The notes under the pieces are model-generated. The model saw only the letters and a program-made list of their open reading frames with translations, had not been told where the DNA came from and did no database searches. From positions 1 through 50,765 of the forward strand of contig JAGXRD010000031.1 in assembly GCA_018336035.1 (NCBI GenBank): a stretch of DNA of 50,765 nt, in the 5' to 3' direction. Source of the stretch: Alphaproteobacteria bacterium (GTDB taxonomy: Bacteria > Pseudomonadota > Alphaproteobacteria > Ferrovibrionales > Ferrovibrionaceae). The first letter of the stretch is position 1. Each line of letters starts with the position of its first letter. Both the position numbers and the translations under genes were made by a program. Shown in pieces: positions 42,045 through 48,908 of the stretch.

Positions 42045-43454
42045 ATGCGTCATCCCCCGTTCCCGGCACTACTAGCCTCTCTTAGCGTTGCGGCCTGCAC
42101 GGTCGGACCAAGCTATGTCGAATCCAGCCCGGCGGTGGCGCCCGGCTGGATTTCGGCTGCCAACCCACATCCGATTGATGAAGATTGGTGGCGCTCGTTC
42201 AACGATCCACAGCTCGTTGAACTTGTGGAATTGGCAGTAACCAGCAACCACGACGTTCGGGAGGCGGAAGCGCGCCTACGCGAAGCGCGGGCGCTGCGCG
42301 ACGTCGCACGCGGTCGCGCCGGTCCAGATGCAGCATTATCCGGCGCGGCCACGGCGAACCGCGTCAGCGAAAACGGTCAATTGCCGGTTGCCAATGTTCC
42401 GGGGTTCGATCCTCAATTTTCCCTTTTCGATTTCGGATTCGATGCGTCGTGGGAAATCGACCTATGGGGCCGAACACGGCGTAGCATCGAAGCGGCGGAC
42501 GCCCGTGCAGAGGCAATTCAGGAAGCCCGGCGCAATGTCATCTTACAGGTGATCGCAGAGGTTGTCCGAAGCTACGTCGATCTACGCGGCTCCCAAACTA
42601 GGCTGTTGGTTGCTCGCGCAGACGCCAACGCACAGCAGGCCATCGCCAGCCTGGTCGAAAGGCGGTTTAGGGCCGGCGAGGCGTCGCGCTTTGACTTTGC
42701 TCGTGCCGACACACAGGCTCGGGCAGCCAGCGTAAGCCTTAATGGGATTGAGGCCGACGCGCGCGCGGCAGCCTATCGCTTATCCTTGCTAACTGGCCAA
42801 GCACCGGGGGCGACTTCACTTCGGCTGTTGAGCCCTGGGTCGCTTCCGGTTGCTCCATCGCAGGTTACGGCTGGGCTTCCATCCGAACTGTTAAGGCGAC
42901 GCCCGGATATACGTCAGGCAGAGCGCGAATTGGCGGCTTTCACCGCTGACGTTGGCGTGGCCACGGCTGACCTCTTTCCGCGACTATCGCTCATTGGGTC
43001 GATTGGTCAGCAAGCTCAGAGCGCGGGCGATCTGGCATCGGGGGCGAGCACACGATTGCAAGTTGGGCCGAGCTTCCATTGGCCCATATTCTCCATGGGG
43101 CGTATCCGAGCGCAGATTCGGGCGGCGGATGCCCGAGCCGATGCAGCCATGATCCGCTACGAGCGGAGCGTAACGGGCGCGCTTACTGACAGTGAGACGG
43201 CGCTTAACCGATATGCCGCCGCACAGATCATGCGCCGGAAAGCGGAGGGGGCGACAACGCAGGCGGCCGCTGCGGTCGATCTTGCCCGCCAGCGCTACCA
43301 GGCTGGCGAGGACGACCTAACGATATTGCTGAACGCGCAATCCGCATACAGCGCTGCGGAGCGTGCGAGCCTTGATGCTCGCGTCGGCGAGTTGATGGCC
43401 GTTGTCGCTCTCTACAAGGCACTAGGGGGCGGATGGGAGGCCGCCGTCTCATGA
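42045..43454 (+). CDS. NodT-family outer membrane efflux lipoprotein
   Basis: A 469-residue TolC-like outer membrane factor. It starts with a lipoprotein signal, lipobox VAAC with C18, then TVGPSYV, standard for NodT/OprM proteins. Two outer-membrane-efflux repeats with long helices follow (LVELAVTSNHDVREAEARLR, and later DSETALNRYAAAQIMRR). The DRQ-type motif is seen in ELLRRRPDIRQAERELAA. It completes the tripartite pump with the ABC and adaptor proteins, a component that the E. coli ybh operon does not encode itself. It ends the efflux operon. No terminator is obvious in 43455-43571. Confidence 0.92.
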   Translation: MRHPPFPALLASLSVAACTVGPSYVESSPAVAPGWISAANPHPIDEDWWRSFNDPQLVELVELAVTSNHDVREAEARLREARALRDVARGRAGPDAALSGAATANRVSENGQLPVANVPGFDPQFSLFDFGFDASWEIDLWGRTRRSIEAADARAEAIQEARRNVILQVIAEVVRSYVDLRGSQTRLLVARADANAQQAIASLVERRFRAGEASRFDFARADTQARAASVSLNGIEADARAAAYRLSLLTGQAPGATSLRLLSPGSLPVAPSQVTAGLPSELLRRRPDIRQAERELAAFTADVGVATADLFPRLSLIGSIGQQAQSAGDLASGASTRLQVGPSFHWPIFSMGRIRAQIRAADARADAAMIRYERSVTGALTDSETALNRYAAAQIMRRKAEGATTQAAAAVDLARQRYQAGEDDLTILLNAQSAYSAAERASLDARVGELMAVVALYKALGGGWEAAVS

Positions 43455-43571
43455 TCGGTCTGCCGCTGATTTTCCGGTCAGACATTCACAATGTCCCCGC
43501 TGTCCGGCGCGACGGTCGCCGTCGATTGACCGAGCACAGGTGAAACGGTGCGGCGGCGGCGTTCAACACCC

Positions 43572-44513
43572 ATGATCGACCGCAAATGGGGAGTGCCGAC
43601 CTCGTTGGGTTCACGCATTCCTCTAGCGTCCCTCATTCAAACGCTCGCTGTCGCCGAATATCTGAACTTCCGGCACGCTGCGAACGCACTCGGCGTCAGC
43701 CTGTCCAGCGTTAGTGCTCGCGTGAAGACGCTGGAGCAAGACCTTGGCGTTTTGCTGTTCGAGCGCCATGCGCGAGGCGTCCGGCTGACAGAGGCCGGTC
43801 GGCAGTTCGTCGAGCATGTTGCGGCCGGCGTCGATCAACTCGACCATGCCGTGAAGACCGCCGGCATGGCGGCGTCAGGAGAGTGCGGACGCCTGCGCAT
43901 CGGCGTCCATGCCCTGATCCCTCGCAGCTTCCTCGCAGGACTGATCGGACAGTATCGCGAAGACTATCCCGGCATCGAAGTCGAGATCACGGAAGGCACG
44001 GCACGCGATGCGGTTATGCAATTGCGGGCCGACCGTCTGGACATCGTATTCATGGCAGGCACGCCCGAGCTACCCGACTGCCACACGCGGCGGATATGGA
44101 CCGAACCGCTGGTCGCCGCGCTGCCGGATAGGCATCGGCTCGCCAAACAAGCCGCCGTCACCTGGGCCGATCTAGCGGGCGAGACGTTCCTTGCCCGGCA
44201 CGGCGGCACCGGCCCACAAGTCCATGACCATATCGTGCTGCGCCTTGCCGGACGCTGGCCGGCATCATCTATCCAACGCTTCGATGTCGAGCGCGGCACG
44301 CTGCTTTCCATGGTCGGACAGGGCTTCGGCGTCACCATCGTCGGCGCGGCTACGTCGCTGCTACGCACTTCCGACGTTACTTTCCTTCCGGTCGCGGACG
44401 AACCGGAGCCGGTTCCTTTCTCGGCCGTCTGGTCGCCATTCAACTGTAGCGCGGCGCTTCGCAATTTGCTCACCCTCGCAAGAGAAATGGGGCGCACTAT
44501 CCCGGCGGATTGA
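43572..44513 (+). CDS. LysR-family regulator
   Basis: A 313-residue LysR regulator. The winged HTH lies near 20-80 (TLAVAEYLNFRHAANALGVS, SSVSARVKTLEQDLGVLLFE, GVRLTEAGRQFVEHV). The co-inducer domain follows (RLRIGVHALIPRSFLAGLIG). This gene recurs just upstream of traG in related ICEs and may control conjugation or cargo. Start at ATG 43572; an in-frame GTG at 43548 adds 8 arginine-rich residues and is less likely. It is oriented like traG, with a 185-bp gap holding a direct repeat and a hairpin. Confidence 0.88.
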   Translation: MIDRKWGVPTSLGSRIPLASLIQTLAVAEYLNFRHAANALGVSLSSVSARVKTLEQDLGVLLFERHARGVRLTEAGRQFVEHVAAGVDQLDHAVKTAGMAASGECGRLRIGVHALIPRSFLAGLIGQYREDYPGIEVEITEGTARDAVMQLRADRLDIVFMAGTPELPDCHTRRIWTEPLVAALPDRHRLAKQAAVTWADLAGETFLARHGGTGPQVHDHIVLRLAGRWPASSIQRFDVERGTLLSMVGQGFGVTIVGAATSLLRTSDVTFLPVADEPEPVPFSAVWSPFNCSAALRNLLTLAREMGRTIPAD

Positions 44514-44577
44514 GTCTCGTCCGCGATTCGTTACGGTCTTCCCGCGACAGACATCCGCGCAGATAAATGAGTGGACG

Positions 44578-44603
44578 CAACCCGTCCTATTTGCCGCCGA
44601 TAG
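44578..44603 (+). repeat. 26-bp direct repeat, copy upstream of traG
   Basis: Begins CAACCCGTCCTATT and ends GCCGCCGATAG. It matches 47165-47190 at 25 of 26 positions. It ends 95 bases before traG, and the trbB copy lies at a similar distance, so it is likely a shared regulatory site. Confidence 0.8.
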
Positions 44604-44667
44604 TATCCGACAGCCCTCCCGCTCCACCTTTACTGTTGCCTGTCCCATAATTGCCTACTCTCTGATC

Positions 44668-44695
44668 GGCTCCGTCTCTTTTTCCGACTGGAGCC
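44668..44695 (+). promoter_or_regulatory. hairpin hiding the traG ribosome site
   Basis: GGCTCCGTC (44668-44676) pairs with GAC-T-GGAGCC (44686-44695), 9 bp with one bulged T and a 9-base loop. The GGAG of the traG ribosome site is in the 3' arm, 5 bases before the ATG at 44699. Confidence 0.6.
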
Positions 44696-44698
44696 CGT

Positions 44699-46687
44699 AT
44701 GCGCGGAGGCCGAATCCTTTGGGGTCAGATCGCCGTCGTCTTCACCATCGTTCTGGTGATGACTTGGGCGGCGACGCAATGGACCGCATGGCGTCTCGGC
44801 TTTCAGGCGCAGCTCGGCAATCCATGGTTCGAGCTGGCTGGCTGGCCGATCTACTACCCACCCGCGCTGTTCTGGTGGTGGTATGCCTTCGATGCCTATG
44901 CGCCTTCGATTTTCGTCGAGGGTGGCGTCATCGCAGCGTCGGGCGGGCTTATGGCCATCGCCGCCGCAATCATGATGTCGATCATCCGGGCGCGGGAGGC
45001 GCGCAACGTCGCCACCTATGGATCGGCACGATGGGCCGAGGACAAGGAAATCCGCACGGCCGGATTGCTCGGCCCCGATGGCGTCGTGCTCGGCCGGCGC
45101 GAACGCGACTATCTGCGCCATGATGGGCCGGAGCATGTGCTTTGCTTCGCACCTACGCGGTCAGGCAAAGGCGTCGGCCTCGTGGTGCCGACGCTGCTGA
45201 CCTGGCCGGGAAGCTGCATCGTCCACGATATAAAAGGGGAGAACTGGACGCTGACTGCCGGCTTTCGGGCGAAACATGGCCGCGTCCTGCTGTTCGATCC
45301 GACCAACGCGAAGTCGTCGGCCTACAACCCGCTACTGGAGGTGCGCCAGGGCGAATGGGAAGTCCGCGACGTGCAGAACATCGCGGATATTCTCGTCGAT
45401 CCCGAAGGGAGCTTGGACCGAAGAAACCATTGGGAGAAGACGAGCCACAGCCTGCTTGTCGGCGCAATCCTGCACGTCCTCTATGCCGAACCCGATAAGA
45501 CGCTGGCCGGCGTCGCCAGCTTCCTTTCCGATCCGAAGCGCCCCGTCGAGGCGACCTTGCGCGCGATGATGGACACCCCGCACCTGGGCGAAGCCGGCGT
45601 TCATCCCGTCATCGCGTCATCGGCCCGCGAGCTGTTGAACAAGAGCGAGAACGAGCGCAGCGGCGTGTTGTCCACCGCCATGTCGTTCCTGGGTTTATAT
45701 CGCGATCCCGTCGTGGCGCGCGTCACGGCGCGGTGCGACTGGCGCATTGCCGATCTTGTCGGCAGCAAGAAGCCGGTCAGCCTCTACCTTGTCGTGCCGC
45801 CGTCCGACATCAACCGCACCAAGCCGCTCATTCGCCTGATCCTCAATCAGATTGGCAGGCGGTTGACCGAGGAATTGCACACGTCCGGCAAGCGGCATCG
45901 GCTGCTGTTGATGCTCGACGAGTTTCCTGCGCTCGGCCGGCTCGATTTCTTTGAATCCGCGCTCGCCTTCATGGCCGGATATGGCCTCAAAAGCTTTTTG
46001 ATCGCGCAGAGCCTCAACCAGATCGAAAAGGCTTACGGGGCGAACAACAGCGTATTGGATAATTGTCATGTCCGCGTCGCCTTCGCGACGAACGACGAGC
46101 GGACGGCGAAAAGGATCAGCGATGCGCTCGGCACCGCGACCGAGCTGCGCGATTCTACCAACTATGCCGGCCACCGGCTTGCGCCGTGGCTAGGGCATTT
46201 GATGGTTTCGCGGCAGGAGACGGCACGGCCGCTGCTCACGCCTGGAGAGGTGATGCAGCTTCCGCCGAGCGACGAAATCGTGATGGTCGCCGGCACGCCG
46301 CCCATCCGCGCGACCAAGGCCCGCTATTTCGAGGATGCGCGGTTCATGGAACGCATCCTGACCCCGCCCGATCCGGCAGCCGATCCCGCCACCGTGAACC
46401 CGTCATCCGACGATTGGTCGAGCCGCATCGTCGCGGCGACGAAAGCAGCGGCCCCGGCCACGGCCGGCGGGACCGAAGGCGATCCAGCCAACGCCGGTAT
46501 CCGCCGCGAGCCGGAATTGCCGGAGCATGAGGAAATCGTCGCGCCGCCACGTCCGCCCGAACAGGAGTTCGACATTCTGGACGATGAACCGGACGTTGAC
46601 GCCGCCAAAGCCCGCGCGCTGCGCCAGCGTATGCGGATGGTCGCGCGGCAAGCGTCGCTCGACCCCGGCGACGGCATCGAGCTTTGA
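44699..46687 (+). CDS. traG: TraG/VirD4-type coupling protein
   Basis: A 662-residue type IV coupling ATPase that hands the relaxase-DNA complex to the mating channel. Two or three N-terminal membrane helices (IAVVFTIVLVMTWAATQWT near 10-28, then a helix around 55-72 and one near 82-100) are followed by the motor domain. Walker A is APTRSGKGVGLVVPTLL near 150-166 and Walker B LMLDEFPALGRLDFF near 403-417. The C-terminus is acidic (EEIVAPPRPPEQEFDILDDE). The ribosome site GGAG is 5 bases upstream but inside a hairpin. The CopG-like gene follows 10 bases after the stop. Confidence 0.95.
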   Translation: MRGGRILWGQIAVVFTIVLVMTWAATQWTAWRLGFQAQLGNPWFELAGWPIYYPPALFWWWYAFDAYAPSIFVEGGVIAASGGLMAIAAAIMMSIIRAREARNVATYGSARWAEDKEIRTAGLLGPDGVVLGRRERDYLRHDGPEHVLCFAPTRSGKGVGLVVPTLLTWPGSCIVHDIKGENWTLTAGFRAKHGRVLLFDPTNAKSSAYNPLLEVRQGEWEVRDVQNIADILVDPEGSLDRRNHWEKTSHSLLVGAILHVLYAEPDKTLAGVASFLSDPKRPVEATLRAMMDTPHLGEAGVHPVIASSARELLNKSENERSGVLSTAMSFLGLYRDPVVARVTARCDWRIADLVGSKKPVSLYLVVPPSDINRTKPLIRLILNQIGRRLTEELHTSGKRHRLLLMLDEFPALGRLDFFESALAFMAGYGLKSFLIAQSLNQIEKAYGANNSVLDNCHVRVAFATNDERTAKRISDALGTATELRDSTNYAGHRLAPWLGHLMVSRQETARPLLTPGEVMQLPPSDEIVMVAGTPPIRATKARYFEDARFMERILTPPDPAADPATVNPSSDDWSSRIVAATKAAAPATAGGTEGDPANAGIRREPELPEHEEIVAPPRPPEQEFDILDDEPDVDAAKARALRQRMRMVARQASLDPGDGIEL

Positions 46688-46697
46688 GGATACGCCC

Positions 46698-47159
46698 ATG
46701 ACCACCCGAACCCGCATGAACGTCTATTTCGCCCCGGACTTGCTCGCACAGGTCGAGGCGCTGGCGCTGCGCCGCCAAGTGTCGAAATCCGCCATCGTTG
46801 AGGCAGCCGTCGCTTCCTTCCTGTCCGGCGACAGTTCGGATCGGCTGGAGGCGGCCATGTCGCGCCGCCTCGACAAGCTCGGCCGCGAGATCCACGCGCT
46901 CGACGAGGATCTTGCCGTGCTCGGCGAAACCGTCTCGCTGTTCGTCAACATCTGGCTTTCCGCCACGCCGCCGCTGCCGGAGAGCGCGCAGGCCGCAGCC
47001 CGAACAAAAGGCGCAGAACGGTTCGAGGGTTTCATGCAGACGCTCGGCCGGCGTCTTGCGACCGGCGACAGGTTCCTCAAAGAGTTGTCACGCGATGTCG
47101 ATTCGCTTCCCGATAGTCCATCGCAAGATCAGTTCGAGGCCGATGGCAGCGTAACCTGA
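46698..47159 (+). CDS. CopG-family (ribbon-helix-helix) protein
   Basis: A 153-residue protein with an N-terminal RHH motif: TRMNVYFAPDLLAQVEALAL, then RRQVSKSAIVEAAVASFLSG. The rest is helical (RRLDKLGREIHALDEDLAVL) with a hydrophobic patch VSLFVNIWLSATPPLPESA. Genes like this sit between traG and trbB in many Ti-type ICEs and may regulate trb expression. The start at ATG 46698 is chosen because the RHH begins there, and the longer frame from 46527 lies inside traG. It may bind the 26-bp repeat that precedes both traG and trbB; this is a guess. Confidence 0.85.
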   Translation: MTTRTRMNVYFAPDLLAQVEALALRRQVSKSAIVEAAVASFLSGDSSDRLEAAMSRRLDKLGREIHALDEDLAVLGETVSLFVNIWLSATPPLPESAQAAARTKGAERFEGFMQTLGRRLATGDRFLKELSRDVDSLPDSPSQDQFEADGSVT

Positions 47160-47164
47160 ATTTC

Positions 47165-47190
47165 CAACCCGTCCTATTCGCCGCCGATAG
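47165..47190 (+). repeat. 26-bp direct repeat, copy upstream of trbB
   Basis: Matches 44578-44603 at 25 of 26 positions. Here GCCGCCGAT occurs again immediately after. It ends 114 bases before the trbB start. Confidence 0.8.
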
Positions 47191-47228
47191 CCGCCGATCA
47201 CCGCATCCCCTTCGATACTTGTTGAATC

Positions 47229-47244
47229 AGCCTGATTTCAGGCT
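47229..47244. terminator. small hairpin between copG-like gene and trbB
   Basis: AGCCTGA-TT-TCAGGCT is a perfect dyad, followed by CCTTTAATC. It may be a weak terminator of the traG transcript or part of the trbB leader. Confidence 0.35.
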
Positions 47245-47255
47245 CCTTTAATCGA

Positions 47256-47300
47256 CCCCGTTGCGGGGACGGTCTGTCGCGCCCCGTCAGGAATCGGGGC
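47256..47300 (+). promoter_or_regulatory. trbB leader with mutually exclusive hairpins
   Basis: CCCCG (47256-47260) can pair with CGGGG (47264-47268), and GCCCCG (47281-47286) with CGGGGC (47295-47300). The last segment holds the only purine-rich ribosome-site candidate, just before the ATG at 47305. Pairing of 47264-47268 with 47282-47286 instead would free it. Confidence 0.5.
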
Positions 47301-47304
47301 CGAT

Positions 47305-48288
47305 ATGACATCCACACACCATAAGCCGGAAGCGATACAGCGCGGCGCGCGCATGTTGCGCACCGCGCTCGGCGCGGCCATCGCCCGGTTTCTGGAAGAC
47401 CCGGCCGTGGTCGAGGTCATGCTGAATCCAGACGGGCGAATCTGGATCGACCGACTTTCCGAAGGGCTGGCCGACACGGGCGAAACGATGTCGCCGGCCG
47501 ATGGCGAACGCATCGTCCGTCTTGTTGCTCACCACGTCGGCGCAGAGGTTCACGCGCGATCCCCGCGCGTCTCGGCAGAGCTTCCCGAAACCGGCGAGCG
47601 GTTCGAGGGACTTTTGCCGCCCGTCGTCGCTGCACCGGCATTTGCGATCAGGAAGCCCGCCGTCGCGGTGTTCAGCCTCGACGACTATGTAGCTGCCGGC
47701 ATCATGTCCGCCGACCAGGCCGTGACGTTGCGCACCGCCGTCGCATCGCGTGCGAACATCCTTGTCGCGGGCGGCACGAGCACCGGCAAAACGACGCTGA
47801 CCAATGCGCTGCTCGCCGAGGTGGCGAAGGGCGCGGATCGCGTCGTCATCATCGAGGATACGCGCGAGCTGCAATGCGCCGCGCCCAACCTTGTCGCCAT
47901 GCGGACGAAAGACGGCGTGGCGACGCTATCCGATCTTGTGCGGTCCTCGCTTCGCCTGCGCCCCGACCGCATCCCCATCGGCGAGGTGCGCGGCGCGGAA
48001 GCCCTCGACCTTCTCAAAGCGTGGGGCACCGGCCATCCGGGCGGCATCGGCACCATCCATGCCGGCACCGGCATCGGCGCGCTCCGTCGCCTTGAACAGC
48101 TCATTCAAGAGGCTGTCGTCACGGTCCCGCGCGCTCTGATCGCGGAAACCATCGACCTTGTTGCCGTCCTTTCCGGGCGCGGTTCCGCGCGCCGGCTGGC
48201 CGAACTCGCCCACGTCGAAGGGCTGGGGCCGGACGGCGATTACCGCATCACCCCCGCAATCCCCAACAGCACAGGAGAACCCAAATGA
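47305..48288 (+). CDS. trbB: TrbB, VirB11-type traffic ATPase
   Basis: A 327-residue secretion ATPase of the VirB11/PilT class. It has an N-terminal domain ([20 protein letters not shown]) and the Walker A motif [10 protein letters not shown] near 155-164. The Asp box is [11 protein letters not shown], the Walker B region [20 protein letters not shown], and the His box [15 protein letters not shown]. It forms hexamers at the inner face of the mating channel and powers pilus assembly and DNA transfer. It starts the trb operon, and its stop overlaps the trbC start (ATGA). The leader has hairpins and a 26-bp repeat. Confidence 0.96.
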   Translation: MTSTHHKPEAIQRGARMLRTALGAAIARFLEDPAVVEVMLNPDGRIWIDRLSEGLADTGETMSPADGERIVRLVAHHVGAEVHARSPRVSAELPETGERFEGLLPPVVAAPAFAIRKPAVAVFSLDDYVAAGIMSADQAVTLRTAVASRANILVAGGTSTGKTTLTNALLAEVAKGADRVVIIEDTRELQCAAPNLVAMRTKDGVATLSDLVRSSLRLRPDRIPIGEVRGAEALDLLKAWGTGHPGGIGTIHAGTGIGALRRLEQLIQEAVVTVPRALIAETIDLVAVLSGRGSARRLAELAHVEGLGPDGDYRITPAIPNSTGEPK

Positions 48289-48617
48289 TCCGCACGCTTT
48301 CGCGCGGCTACCGCACCATAGCGACCGCAACCGCCGCTGTTTCCATCAGCATGATCCTCGCCCCGGCCGCTCATGCGTCCGGCTCGTCAATGCCGTGGGA
48401 GCAACCGCTTCAACAAGTCCTTCAATCCATCGAAGGGCCGGTTGCCAAGGTGGTGGCCGTTATCATCATCATCGCAACCGGCCTGACCCTGGCGTTCGGC
48501 GATACGTCGGGCGGCTTCCGTCGCCTGATCCAGATCGTATTCGGTCTGTCCATCGCGTTCGCGGCATCGAGTTTCTTCCTGTCGTTCTTCTCGTTCGGCG
48601 GCGGGGCGCTCGTTTGA
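48285..48617 (+). CDS. trbC: TrbC, pilin precursor
   Basis: A 110-residue VirB2-type major pilin precursor. It has a signal-like N-terminus (TATAAVSISMILAPAAHASG, cleavage expected after AHA). Two membrane helices follow: VVAVIIIIATGLTLAFG near 56-72 and IVFGLSIAFAASSFFLSFFS near 84-103. In RP4 the TraF peptidase processes this protein to a cyclic pilin; a TraF gene is at 31969. The start overlaps the trbB stop and the stop overlaps the trbD start by one base. Confidence 0.93.
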   Translation: MIRTLSRGYRTIATATAAVSISMILAPAAHASGSSMPWEQPLQQVLQSIEGPVAKVVAVIIIIATGLTLAFGDTSGGFRRLIQIVFGLSIAFAASSFFLSFFSFGGGALV

Positions 48618-48898
48618 TGGCCGCCGTCCTCGAACAACTCGACGCGGTGCCGGGATTTTCGGTCCCGGTCCATCGGGCGCTGACCGAGCACATCATGCTC
48701 GGCGGCGCACCGCGCTCCATCGCCATCATGAACGGCACTCTCGCCGGGGCCGTGGGCCTTGGCCTGCGCCTCTGGCTTGTGGGCCTCGCCATATGGGCCA
48801 TCGGCCATTTCGCGGCCGTATGGGCGGCGAAGCGCGACCCGCTCTTTGTCGAGGTGGGGCGGCGGCATCTGCGCATCCCCGCAAACCTTGCAGCGTGA
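48617..48898 (+). CDS. trbD: TrbD, VirB3-like channel protein
   Basis: A 93-residue VirB3-type protein with short cytoplasmic ends and a hydrophobic core of one or two helices (GTLAGAVGLGLRLWLVGLAI, then WAIGHFAAVWAA). The VPVHRALTEHIMLGGAPRS stretch is the family mark. It is a small inner membrane subunit that usually associates with the VirB4/TrbE ATPase encoded next. The ATG at 48617 overlaps the trbC stop. The longer frame from 48158 lies inside trbB and trbC and was rejected. Confidence 0.92.
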   Translation: MAAVLEQLDAVPGFSVPVHRALTEHIMLGGAPRSIAIMNGTLAGAVGLGLRLWLVGLAIWAIGHFAAVWAAKRDPLFVEVGRRHLRIPANLAA

Positions 48899-48908
48899 GG
48901 GCGTGGCC

